Assembly: GCA_012797975.1 (NCBI GenBank)
Contig: JAAZOD010000026.1
Coordinates: 62,001 to 126,000 of the forward strand
Reading direction: 5' to 3'
Origin: Pelolinea sp.
GTDB taxonomy: Bacteria > Chloroflexota > Anaerolineae > Anaerolineales > Anaerolineaceae
DNA: 64,000 nt
In this document: piece by piece, positions 35,036 to 43,513 of the stretch
Layout: every line of letters starts with the position of its first letter
Position numbering within the stretch: position 1 is the stretch's first letter
Notes under the pieces: model-generated
What the model was told of the DNA's origin: nothing
The model's database searches: none
The model's input: the letters and a program-made list of their open reading frames with translations, nothing else
Translations under genes and position numbers: made by a program

Positions 35036-36768
35036 TGAACAATAAAATGCTGAATATTATTACGTTATGTATTTTGTTGTTTATGCTGGCGGGCTGCGTT
35101 TCTTTCGATGAAGGCCAAGTCAGTGAAAAAACCGATGAGATCGCTGAAAAGATAATTCAAGAGAATCCAAATCAGGATGAACTGGAAGTGAGCGATCGGA
35201 ATGCTGAACCGGATGCTGTTAGATCGATATTGAATCTGAGCGGTCGCAATTTTGACGGGTTCGGCCTGAACGACGCGTTCGGAGATGAAATGAGCATCCT
35301 CAACCTTATTTCTCCCGGCTTGACACGCTATGATCCTGACTCGATGCGGTTTTTACCAGTCTTGGCTGAAAGCTGGGAGATATCGGATGATCTATTAACC
35401 TGGACTTTCACCCTGCGGGATGATATTGCCTGGGTCGTGGTTGACACAACCAATCAGGAGGTTAGACAGGTAACAGACTCAGATGGGGAAGTCATTTTTC
35501 TTTCGGCAAACGATATCAAGAATCAATTGCTCTATACTCTTGCTCCCGGCTCAGGCAGTGATTTTTCTTATCTGCTTTTCAATATTGTGGGCGCACAGGA
35601 ATATGCATCGGGAACAGGTGGCGAGGAGGGAGTGCAGATTGAGGTTCCTTCCGAAGATAGGTTGGTAATCCACTTGAAAGAACCTGATGCCGGTTTGCTG
35701 GATCTGACGGAACTCAATCTGTTTTCGGCTTTTCCCACATGGCTGGACCAAGGCGATTCTACCGGGCGAAGCTATTTTTATGGTCCTTTCATTCCTGCCA
35801 GTGCCTTGACCATTGATAATGATGAATTAATATTAGTCAAGAATTCCTATTGGCCAGGGACGGAAGGTCTTGCAATGCCATCGATGGATATGATCAATAT
35901 CACCATACAGAACAGTCTGGATGTTTTGGAAACTTTTAGGGTGGGAGCATTGGATGCGGTTCTATTGACGGACACGGAATATGAAATCGCACTCGCTGAT
36001 CCAGAACTGGCGGATAGCATTGTCAGCGTTCCCGGCAGAGTCGGTCTTTATATGCTCTTCAATAATACCGATTTGGAACCTCTGAATGATGTCAATGTAC
36101 GTCGGAGTATTGCAGGATCATTGGACAGATCTTCTCTCATGGATTCTTTGGAGAAGGGCGAGTGGATTGTGCAGGAAGGTTTCATCCCGGATTATTTACG
36201 AAAAGAACCCTTTGATGGAGCTTCCTATTCCAGCAATGCCAACAGCTCAACAGCAGATTTCAACATGGCAGGCATTGACCTGATCTCTTATGGTCTTTCC
36301 ACAAAAATTAGCAATGCAATCTATTTTCAGTTATCGGAGAAATCAAAATTGAATTTCTTCCCCCATTTTGTGTCGAACAGTGGCACGGATGAATCCTCTC
36401 TGTATACTGAACTGAATCAAAACTATAGTGACAGTCCCGGAATTTACATGTTGCATTTTTCTTTGAATGAAAACAGCCAGCAGGAAATGTGGGATTCTCT
36501 ATATGACCCAATGACTTTCGTGGAGATTCAAAATGGAAACTGGAATAATTCAGAATTCACTGATCTCTTTAATCAAGCCAAACAGGCCACAAATCCTGAG
36601 GATCGGATAGATCTCTATGCCCGCATGGAAGAAATCCTGGTGAATGAAGATGTCATGATCATTCCTATTTTTTGGGCTCAGGAACATTGGCTGGTCAGTC
36701 AAGATCTCAACGCGGAGATATTACCGCTTTATCAACAATATGAGAATTGGTCACATATAGCACCTTGA
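35035..36768 (+). CDS. Family-5 solute-binding lipoprotein (copy 2)
   Basis: A 577-residue paralogue of the 31679 lipoprotein with lipobox LAGC (Cys near residue 20), an acidic linker, and the same SBP_bac_5 fold: LPVLAESWEISDD, WTFTLRDDIAWV and RMEEILVNEDVMIIPIFW. The overall layout is collinear with copy 1, but the residues are widely different, so the duplication is old or the copies diverged to bind different ligands. ATG 35035 is used; a GTG three bases earlier is in frame. The pair ends at the terminator near 36795. No ABC membrane or ATPase gene is adjacent. Confidence 0.85.
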   Translation: MNNKMLNIITLCILLFMLAGCVSFDEGQVSEKTDEIAEKIIQENPNQDELEVSDRNAEPDAVRSILNLSGRNFDGFGLNDAFGDEMSILNLISPGLTRYDPDSMRFLPVLAESWEISDDLLTWTFTLRDDIAWVVVDTTNQEVRQVTDSDGEVIFLSANDIKNQLLYTLAPGSGSDFSYLLFNIVGAQEYASGTGGEEGVQIEVPSEDRLVIHLKEPDAGLLDLTELNLFSAFPTWLDQGDSTGRSYFYGPFIPASALTIDNDELILVKNSYWPGTEGLAMPSMDMINITIQNSLDVLETFRVGALDAVLLTDTEYEIALADPELADSIVSVPGRVGLYMLFNNTDLEPLNDVNVRRSIAGSLDRSSLMDSLEKGEWIVQEGFIPDYLRKEPFDGASYSSNANSSTADFNMAGIDLISYGLSTKISNAIYFQLSEKSKLNFFPHFVSNSGTDESSLYTELNQNYSDSPGIYMLHFSLNENSQQEMWDSLYDPMTFVEIQNGNWNNSEFTDLFNQAKQATNPEDRIDLYARMEEILVNEDVMIIPIFWAQEHWLVSQDLNAEILPLYQQYENWSHIAP

Positions 36769-36793
36769 TATCCGATTATTTTGAATACTAAAA

Positions 36794-36832
36794 GGGCCAG
36801 AGATGGGGTTTGACCTGCTCTCTGGCCTTTTT
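36794..36832 (+). terminator. Terminator of module copy 2
   Basis: Stem GGCCAGAGA / TCTCTGGCC (36795-36803 with 36819-36827) followed by T5. The stem sequence resembles that of the copy 1 terminator (GCCAGAG core), consistent with duplication of the whole transcription unit. Confidence 0.85.
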
Positions 36833-37069
36833 GTTGCAAGGATCAGGGAACAGACAAGCTTACTTTGTCGCTGTACGTAGACAGTGATGGAATTTGTTTT
36901 GCGAAGCTGATCCCGCAAACCGACTACACTCAATGTATGAAAATAAATTCTATTTACAAAGTAATAAATAATAGTAAAATAATACAGGTGTACTATTTAT
37001 AAATAATGCAAATAATATTAATAATAATAAGAAATGCTTTAATAATATTCATTTCAAGAGGTAAATAAA
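36833..37069 (+). other. AT-rich intergenic region before the MFS gene
   Basis: No gene is supported. The last 120 bases are extremely A/T-rich (runs such as TTTATAAATAATG and AATAATATTAATAAT) and hold the probable promoter of the MFS gene, but no -35/-10 pair stands out. GAGG at 37058-37061 is the ribosome binding site. The more GC-rich left part (36840-36940) has an open plus-strand frame with no recognisable product. Confidence 0.4.
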
Positions 37070-38365
37070 ATGGAAAATTCACTGAATAAAAATAATTGGA
37101 AAAAACATTTCTTTCCATTTTGGGCCAGCCAGATGCTTTCACTGCTGGGAAGCGCACTGGTTCAGTTTTCATTAGTCTGGTGGTTGACCAAAGAAACTGG
37201 TTCTGCTACCGTGCTGGCCATGGCATCCATGTTTGCATTGATCCCTGAAATCGTGATTCAGCCCTTTGCGGGTGCGATCACGGACCGTATCAATCGCAAA
37301 ACGGTCATCATCATCTCGGACGGTGCCATTGCATTGGCAACCTTGGTCCTGGGTGTGTTCTTTTTCTTCGATCATGTGCAGGTTTGGTATATCTATGCCA
37401 TCATGATGATTCGCGGGATTGGCAGCGCCTTCCATTATCCAGCCGAGCAATCATCGGTCTCACTCATGATTCCCAAAGAACAATTGGGAAGGATCGCTGG
37501 ATTAAACCAGGCAGCCAAGGGAATCATTAATATCGTCGCTGCGCCATTGGGTGCACTGGTCATGGAACTAATCGGTGTGGAGGGTTCTTTGATGATCGAT
37601 GTGGTGACTGCTGTGCTTGCCATTGGGATCGTCTCTTTCACATTCATTCCACGCCAGCAACAATTGGAGAAGAGAGGGGGATCCTGGTTCAGTGTGGTCA
37701 TGCATGATATGAAGGATGGTTTTCGCTATTTGATCAACTGGAAAGGTCTGATGGTGCTTACAGCCATGGCACTCATTTTCAAAATTGCCCTTTCCCCTGC
37801 TTTTTCATTAATCCCATTATTGGTGAGCAGTCATTTTGGCGGTGATGCTGCCAAATACAGCTTGGTTGAAATGGCCGCCGGTATTGGAATCATTGCAGGG
37901 GGTTCGGTTCTGGGTACCTGGGGCGGTTTCAAGAAAAAAGTATATACCATGCTGATGGGTGGTTTGGGTGTGGGATTGGGAATGATCGTCCTGGGCTCCC
38001 TTTCCAAGGATGGCTATTACTATAGTCTTCCGATCCTGCTTGTGATCGGTTTTGCGATTCCAATGGTGGATGGTTCCTTGATGGCGATCATGCAGGAGAA
38101 GATCGATAATGAGTACCAGGGTCGTGTTTTTACCATGTTTGGCAGCATTCTCTACCTTTCCACGCCCATCGGTTTGGCGATCGCAGGTCCGGTCTCTGAT
38201 GCCCTGGGGGTGCAGTTCTGGTTCGTGCTGGCAGGTATTTTGGTGCTGGTAACCATGAGCGCAGGTATGACATTCAGATCCTGGCGTAATATTGAAGAAG
38301 AAGCGGTGGTTAACCCCAATAAAGTGGTCGAGCAGGCCGCGAAAGCCAATAACCAGGTAGAATAA
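37070..38365 (+). CDS. MFS drug/macrolide efflux-type transporter
   Basis: A 431-residue proton-driven exporter of the major facilitator superfamily with twelve hydrophobic segments. It resembles the DHA3 or Mef-like branch: N-terminal FPFWASQMLSLLGSALVQFS, the A-motif loop GAITDRINRKTVII near residue 67, and RGIGSAFHYPAEQS near 120. The second half has the repeat loop GGFKKKVYTMLMGG. Mef-like proteins expel macrolides or other amphiphiles; the substrate here cannot be told. It is followed after six bases by the flavoprotein gene, so the two are probably cotranscribed. Confidence 0.85.
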   Translation: MENSLNKNNWKKHFFPFWASQMLSLLGSALVQFSLVWWLTKETGSATVLAMASMFALIPEIVIQPFAGAITDRINRKTVIIISDGAIALATLVLGVFFFFDHVQVWYIYAIMMIRGIGSAFHYPAEQSSVSLMIPKEQLGRIAGLNQAAKGIINIVAAPLGALVMELIGVEGSLMIDVVTAVLAIGIVSFTFIPRQQQLEKRGGSWFSVVMHDMKDGFRYLINWKGLMVLTAMALIFKIALSPAFSLIPLLVSSHFGGDAAKYSLVEMAAGIGIIAGGSVLGTWGGFKKKVYTMLMGGLGVGLGMIVLGSLSKDGYYYSLPILLVIGFAIPMVDGSLMAIMQEKIDNEYQGRVFTMFGSILYLSTPIGLAIAGPVSDALGVQFWFVLAGILVLVTMSAGMTFRSWRNIEEEAVVNPNKVVEQAAKANNQVE

Positions 38366-38371
38366 GGTTTC

Positions 38372-39649
38372 ATGGGTCATAAAAAAGATGGATTGGTGAA
38401 ATCTCCAAAATTGATCGTGATTGGCGGCGGGCCGGCAGGATTGATGGCCGCTGGCGCCGCTGCCGCGCATGGCGTTTCCACACTGTTGCTTGAAAAAATG
38501 GAACAGCCGGGCCGAAAACTGCGCATTACCGGCAAGGGACGTTGCAATCTGACCAACCAAACTGACTTGCGCACCTTTATTGCCCACTTTGGGAAGAACG
38601 GACCTTTCTTATATCAGGCGTTTTCCCGTTTCTTTATCGATGACCTGCTGTCTTTGTTTCATTCATTGGGAATTGAGACCGTGACCGAGCGCGGCGGCCG
38701 GATTTTTCCCGCCAGCGGCGCTGCCAACGAGGTTGCCGATGCTCTCATTGAATGGGCAAAAACACAGGGAGTACAGATGCAAATGCGATCACCAGCTCGG
38801 GAAATTCTGGTGCAAAATGGAATGGTGCAGGCAGTGCTGCTGAATGATGGAACAGAGTTGCCCGCCAGTGCGGTCATTCTGGCGGCGGGGGGAGCATCCT
38901 ATACGGGGACCGGTTCTAGTGGTGATGGATTTCGCATGGCTGAAAAAGTCGGCCATGCCATTGTGCCAATCCGCCCGGCTCTGGTGCCTTTGAAGAGTGT
39001 GGGTGATGCCGCGCCGCGTATGCAGGGTTTGAGTTTAAAGAATGTGCGTGCAACCGTGCTGGTGGACGGAAAAAAAATGAGTTCGGAATTTGGGGAGATG
39101 CTGTTCACCCATTTTGGGTTGAGTGGTCCGATCATTCTGACCTTGAGCGGGCAGGTGGTGGACGCTCTGCGCATAGGCAAAAACGTGGTGATCTCGATCG
39201 ATCTCAAACCAGCCCTGGACGAACAAAAATTGGATGCACGTCTGCTGCGTGAACTGGACGCGCATGGGAAACAACAATTCAGCAGTATGCTAAAAGCACT
39301 GCTGCCGCAAAAGATGATTCCTGTCTGTATGGAACAGGTGGGCGTGACTGAGGAAAAGCTATGCAACCAGATTACATCGAAGGAACGTGCCATCTTACGG
39401 CAGTGGTTGAAAGATTTTTGTTTTCCCATCAGCGGAAGTTTGCCGCTGGAAGCTGCCATCATCACCGCAGGGGGGATAACCCTATCCGAAGTGGACGCCC
39501 ATACCATGCAATCCAAATTGATACAGGGCTTGTTCTTTGCAGGGGAAGTGCTGGATCTCAATGCAGATACGGGGGGATACAATCTGCAGGAATCCTTTTC
39601 AACCGGGTGGCTGGCAGGCATTTCTACTGCTGATTGGTTGAAGAAGTGA
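38372..39649 (+). CDS. HI0933-family FAD-dependent oxidoreductase (YhiN/BaiN-like)
   Basis: A 425-residue flavoprotein. The dinucleotide loop VIGGGPAGLMAAGAA at residues 13-27 binds FAD. LLLEKMEQPGRKLRITGKGRCNLTN is the family signature (the Lys-Arg-rich stretch near 35-55). TERGGRIFPASGAANEV and, at the C-terminus, GLFFAGEVLDLNADTGGYNL complete the FAD site. Members have been linked to bile-acid dehydroxylation (BaiN) in gut anaerobes, but most have no known substrate, so the name is not transferred. Downstream of and probably cotranscribed with the MFS gene. Confidence 0.9.
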   Translation: MGHKKDGLVKSPKLIVIGGGPAGLMAAGAAAAHGVSTLLLEKMEQPGRKLRITGKGRCNLTNQTDLRTFIAHFGKNGPFLYQAFSRFFIDDLLSLFHSLGIETVTERGGRIFPASGAANEVADALIEWAKTQGVQMQMRSPAREILVQNGMVQAVLLNDGTELPASAVILAAGGASYTGTGSSGDGFRMAEKVGHAIVPIRPALVPLKSVGDAAPRMQGLSLKNVRATVLVDGKKMSSEFGEMLFTHFGLSGPIILTLSGQVVDALRIGKNVVISIDLKPALDEQKLDARLLRELDAHGKQQFSSMLKALLPQKMIPVCMEQVGVTEEKLCNQITSKERAILRQWLKDFCFPISGSLPLEAAIITAGGITLSEVDAHTMQSKLIQGLFFAGEVLDLNADTGGYNLQESFSTGWLAGISTADWLKK

Positions 39650-39677
39650 CAGTTTGCTGATCTGTCTTTTGAGCAAA

Positions 39678-40238
39678 CTAATGGTTTTCAAGGTACCTGA
39701 CGAACAGCGATCCAATCATGAACAGCACAAGAAGCAAGAATGAAGAACCCACACAGACCCATTTGACCAGTGTGAAGAAAGGGGCGGCCATGCAGAAAAG
39801 GGTGCTGGGGGCCGGATAATGGATGAACACCAGCGTTGTGCAGCTGTTTTCCAGCAGATCAAAGAGCATGGCGAACAACGGTAGTACATTGGCTGTGCGC
39901 CATTCGCTGCCAACCGGCAAAACGCGTTCTTCAAACCAGCTCAGTGCGATTGTCAGAAAAGATGTGTAGATGATGGGAAAAGCCAGATCAAAGGTCCAGC
40001 GTGCTTTTACATAAGCAGTTCGCCCTTCTCTTCCATACACCTCGGCCATCCGATACAGGTCAGCCGGTGTATATAAAAAGTGAGTATCGGGTGCACCCAA
40101 ACCGGAAGAGTAGGTATTTGCCAATTTGGTTTGACCGGGCAAAAAGCACAGGGAAAAGAAAAAAAAGACCAAACTGCTGAAGATGAGGGCCGATCTTTTA
40201 CGGTTCTTAAGAAAATAATTTGAAAGATTGTTCAGCAT
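39678..40238 (-). CDS. Four-TM membrane protein, unknown function
   Basis: A 186-residue integral membrane protein from ATG 40238 (a TTG at 40268 would add ten residues). Hydrophobic segments lie near residues 16-31, 83-101, 116-134 and 148-175. The loop between the first two has TPADLYRMAEVYGREGRTAY. I recognise no characterised family. No Shine-Dalgarno site precedes the ATG, but TACAAT (40245-40250) sits only six bases before it, so the mRNA may be leaderless. It converges with the flavoprotein gene. Confidence 0.65.
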   Translation of the reverse strand: MLNNLSNYFLKNRKRSALIFSSLVFFFFSLCFLPGQTKLANTYSSGLGAPDTHFLYTPADLYRMAEVYGREGRTAYVKARWTFDLAFPIIYTSFLTIALSWFEERVLPVGSEWRTANVLPLFAMLFDLLENSCTTLVFIHYPAPSTLFCMAAPFFTLVKWVCVGSSFLLLVLFMIGSLFVRYLENH

Positions 40239-40250
40239 AAAAAAATTGTA

Positions 40251-40538
40251 ACAAGGAAAAACGAACAAAGAAAGAATTCAATCCTTGAAAATTATTGGAA
40301 AACATGTGGATTGAAACTTGCCCGATGTTTTGTTTTCTTGTTGTCTGATTGTTTACGATGGTAATTTCATTCATGATAAACCGATGCCTTCATGCAGATA
40401 GGGATAATAAAGAGAAATTTTTTAATTCGTTCATGTGGAAAGGCAACACATTTGAGGGATGGGATTTCCGCAACTGGAGAATTATCTGCATACACAGAAT
40501 GTTTATTGTCTGTAGCGCTTCTTGTAGCTTGGAAGATT
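40251..40538 (+). other. Intergenic region without supported gene
   Basis: About 290 bases between two minus-strand genes. Open frames of 60-67 codons occur on both strands around 40350-40555, but they overlap each other, lack ribosome binding sites and show no family features. No strong hairpin or promoter pair stands out. Confidence 0.4.
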
Positions 40539-40793
40539 TTATTCAAAAATGACAAAGACCATGGTATTGCGTTTAACGGGTTTGATGGTCTTTACAGCAA
40601 CCAGTTCCCCTTTGACGCCCTGTTGGATGGGTTCATTCTCGATCTGCATGGAGGTGATCTTTTGCTGAAAATCGCTGCCGTGTCCCAGAAAGTGGACAGA
40701 ATCACCAACCTTTAACCCCGCACAGAGATTGATTACTGCCACGGCAATGTGATCGTAATAGTGAAGGACTTCTCCTACCTTTGTTCCGCTCAT
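40539..40793 (-). CDS. Small EF-Tu domain 2-like protein
   Basis: An 84-residue protein with the fold pattern of translation GTPase domain 2: VGEVLHYYDHIAVAVI, GLKVGDSVHFLG, ITSMQIENEPIQQ, KGELVAVKT. It has no GTPase domain. Stand-alone proteins of this type occur in bacteria and archaea and are often labelled elongation factor-like; their role is unknown, with RNA or protein binding likely. The ATG is preceded by GAGGGAA. Confidence 0.75.
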   Translation of the reverse strand: MSGTKVGEVLHYYDHIAVAVINLCAGLKVGDSVHFLGHGSDFQQKITSMQIENEPIQQGVKGELVAVKTIKPVKRNTMVFVIFE

Positions 40794-40933
40794 GTTCCCT
40801 CTCGATTATTTCTTTGTTAATTATACAGACCAAACCGCCCGAAAAATAGTGTACAATTGAACACATGTCCTATAAAAAATCCATGAATATGCGTTATAGT
40901 TGACATACTTAAATTATTTACGAAAAGGTTTCC

Positions 40934-41902
40934 ATGAGTGCAATTGAAGTCATCAACTTACAACGAGAATTCCAGACCACCATCGGGGTTTTCAATCGAA
41001 AGAAAAAAATAGTTCCAGCCGTGAAGGGCATTTCCTTCGAAATTGCAGGTGGCGAGCTGTTCGGTTTGCTGGGCCCGAACGGGGCAGGCAAAACCACTTC
41101 GGTGAAAATGCTGACCACCTTGCTCATCCCCACCGGTGGCACCGCAAAAATTCTCGGTTTGGATATCGTTAATGATGCCGAAGCAGTACGTCCACGTATC
41201 GGTTTCATCTTCGGCGGCGAACGCGGGCTGTATTGGCGTTTGAATGCCACCGATAACCTGCGTTACTTTGCCAGTTTGTACTATCTTGATCCAGCGGTTT
41301 CCAAAAAACGCATCCCCTATTTATTGGAAATGGTCGGGCTGACGGACCGCGCGGATGAAAAAGTGGAAGGATATTCGCGCGGCATGCGCCAGCGTTTGCA
41401 CATTGCGCGCGCCTTGCTGCATGATCCCGAAGTGTTGTTTTTGGATGAGCCAACCATGGGGCTGGATCCGGTGGGAGCACGCGAATTGCGTCAGACTGTG
41501 CGCAATCTGCAAGATGAAAAGAAGACTATCCTGCTGACCACCCACTATATGTTCGAAGCGGATGCGCTCTGTCAGCGCGTGGCGGTTATCAATAAAGGGG
41601 AGATCGTAGCCATGGATACCCCCTCGAAGTTAAAGGATTCGGTCAATGATCTTTCCGTAGTGGAGATTGAAGTGTTTGGCATTCCCCCGGAGACGGTGGA
41701 GAAGATCAAGACCCTGTCGATGGTGGAAAATGTCAGCGTGGAAGACCGTGACCAGCTCCAGCTTCTATTGGTACATACCTCCAAGGGGGCGGAGGCGATT
41801 CCGCTTTTGATCTCTGAATTGAATGGTTTGAAATTGGGAAAGGTGACCACGCGTGAGCCAACCCTTGAGGATGCCTACGTGCGGTTGGTGGGAGGGGAAT
41901 GA
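40934..41902 (+). CDS. ABC-2 type exporter ATP-binding protein
   Basis: A 322-residue ATPase subunit of an export ABC system. It has Walker A GPNGAGKTT near residue 52, signature YSRGMRQRL near 145, Walker B VLFLDEPTMGLD, and the H-loop TTHYMFEAD. The C-terminal 80 residues form the extra domain seen in drug, polysaccharide and DrrA-like exporters. The insert NRKKKIVPAVKGISF is shared with viologen and daunorubicin-type exporters. It overlaps the first permease gene as ATGA and heads an operon that ends with the NifS-SelD fusion. Confidence 0.93.
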   Translation: MSAIEVINLQREFQTTIGVFNRKKKIVPAVKGISFEIAGGELFGLLGPNGAGKTTSVKMLTTLLIPTGGTAKILGLDIVNDAEAVRPRIGFIFGGERGLYWRLNATDNLRYFASLYYLDPAVSKKRIPYLLEMVGLTDRADEKVEGYSRGMRQRLHIARALLHDPEVLFLDEPTMGLDPVGARELRQTVRNLQDEKKTILLTTHYMFEADALCQRVAVINKGEIVAMDTPSKLKDSVNDLSVVEIEVFGIPPETVEKIKTLSMVENVSVEDRDQLQLLLVHTSKGAEAIPLLISELNGLKLGKVTTREPTLEDAYVRLVGGE

Positions 41903-42702
41903 TGACCGCCTGGCAGAGAATAAAAGCTAACCTGCGTGTCGTTTTCATGGCATTCGAGATTGAATTGCGTCAATCTTTTACCGATGCTTTTGTGTTATTC
42001 GGGATCATCGTACAACCGACCATTGTTGCTTTTATGGCATTATGGATGTTGAAGGATCAGGTTGCCAACTATGCGATCTTTGTGGTGGTGGGCAGTGCCA
42101 TGACTGGCCTGTGGACCACTCTGCTATTTCAGGGCGGAAACAGCATTACCGGTGAACGCTGGACAGGAACCCTGGAACCTTTAAGCTGCGCACCGGCCCC
42201 CTTGCGGGCGGTGGTGTCGGGCAAGCTGCTGGCAAATATCACACAATCATTATTATCCCTTATTTGCTGCTATACCTTTATTTCTTTGATCATGGGGTTA
42301 CCGCTTACCATAGCCAACCCCGGGTTATTTGCTGGCTCTATTGTGCTGACCGTGGTGGCTTTCATTGCGTTCGGATTGATCATTGGCTCATTGTTCATTC
42401 TTAATCCGGATGTGCAGCGTTTCCAAAATGGGCTGGAATTCGTCGTGTATATCTTTTCCGGTTTCTTGTTTCCCATTGCTCTGCTGCCCATGTGGACCAC
42501 GCCCTTCAGTTATATTCTTACCCCGTATTGGGCTGCTCGTGCACTGCATGCAGCCTCCAGCGGAACCGGCAGTGATGGAGAAATCTATTTTTGTTGGGCA
42601 ATGCTGATTGTGTTCAGCATCCTTTATGCCATTGTCTCAAAATTCCTCTTCAAATCCATTTTGCGGAAAGCAAGAGAAGACGCCACTTTGAACATGCAAT
42701 GA
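41899..42702 (+). CDS. ABC-2 type exporter permease 1
   Basis: A 267-residue ABC-2 permease with six hydrophobic segments. The extended N-terminal amphipathic region (VVFMAFEIELRQSFTDA) and the ERWTGTLEPLSCAP segment near residue 85 are typical of the family. The substrate is unknown. It overlaps the ATPase gene and the second permease gene by four bases each, so the three products should be made together as an ATPase plus a permease heterodimer. Confidence 0.88.
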   Translation: MMTAWQRIKANLRVVFMAFEIELRQSFTDAFVLFGIIVQPTIVAFMALWMLKDQVANYAIFVVVGSAMTGLWTTLLFQGGNSITGERWTGTLEPLSCAPAPLRAVVSGKLLANITQSLLSLICCYTFISLIMGLPLTIANPGLFAGSIVLTVVAFIAFGLIIGSLFILNPDVQRFQNGLEFVVYIFSGFLFPIALLPMWTTPFSYILTPYWAARALHAASSGTGSDGEIYFCWAMLIVFSILYAIVSKFLFKSILRKAREDATLNMQ

Positions 42703-43505
42703 TTATGGAAAAATTAAAACTGAACATAAAGATCTTTTTTGAAGGTGCTTACTTATCGTATGTGGGGCTTTTTCGCTGGTTGAGCCCTTCCACCTATCTG
42801 GCCACCTTGATATTTTCACCGCTCACTCAAATGCTGTTTTTTGTGCTGATCGGGACCTACGCACAGGGTACCGATAAAGCATATTTCTATGTGATCGGCA
42901 ATGCATTGATGAATGCTGCCATGAGCGGCATCTATGGCGTTACCATGAGCATTGGGGGTGACCGTTGGGATGGCACGCTGCCTTATTTGTTTGGCGCACC
43001 CGCCAATCGAATGACGGTCTTTCTGGGGAGAGCGTTCATGCACATTCTGAACGGCATGATCGGTGTGCTGACCGGTTTGTTGTGGGGATGGCTGCTTTTC
43101 CATATTGATTATTCTGCGGCCAATCCATGGGCATTGCTGCTCACCATTCTGGTAACTACCTTCAGCACGTCCGGATTGGGGTTGCTGATGGGCTGTATCG
43201 GATTGATCACGCGCAATGTGATGTTTGTGAACAATACCGTATATTTTGTCCTGCTCGTTTTTTCTGGAGCGAATCTGGATCTGGCTACACTACCCTCTTG
43301 GATGCGCATCGTTTCTAACTATCTGCCTTTGACACGTGGTATCGCTTCCGCCCGTTTGATCATCGCCGGGCATAGTTTGACAGAAGTGTTGCCATTGCTC
43401 ATCGAAGAATTTGGCATTGGGCTGTTCTTTGCTTTGCTGGGTTATTCTTTATTCCGCTGGTTTGAGATCACAGCCAAGAAACGAGGGACACTGGAAGTAT
43501 TTTGA
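42699..43505 (+). CDS. ABC-2 type exporter permease 2
   Basis: A 268-residue ABC-2 permease with six hydrophobic segments and GGDRWDGTLPYLFGAP near residue 90, parallel to the equivalent loop in permease 1. ATG 42699 overlaps the preceding stop as ATGA; a longer frame back to 42591 would run through permease 1 and is not used. The C-terminus RWFEITAKKRGTLEVF is basic and cytoplasmic. Partner of permease 1 in one exporter. Confidence 0.88.
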   Translation: MIMEKLKLNIKIFFEGAYLSYVGLFRWLSPSTYLATLIFSPLTQMLFFVLIGTYAQGTDKAYFYVIGNALMNAAMSGIYGVTMSIGGDRWDGTLPYLFGAPANRMTVFLGRAFMHILNGMIGVLTGLLWGWLLFHIDYSAANPWALLLTILVTTFSTSGLGLLMGCIGLITRNVMFVNNTVYFVLLVFSGANLDLATLPSWMRIVSNYLPLTRGIASARLIIAGHSLTEVLPLLIEEFGIGLFFALLGYSLFRWFEITAKKRGTLEVF

Positions 43506-43513
43506 GGTGAATT

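Noticed and set aside
36751-36933. Minus-strand 60-codon ORF over the terminator of module copy 2.
   Set aside because: It overlaps the SBP 3' end and the terminator and shows no family features.
40349-40555. Overlapping 60-67 codon ORFs on both strands.
   Set aside because: No ribosome binding site, no family features, and each is explained as a chance open frame between two genes.
41899-43505. The two ABC-2 permeases as a duplicated pair like the SBP module.
   Set aside because: Their sequences are too different and heterodimeric permeases are normal for this exporter class.
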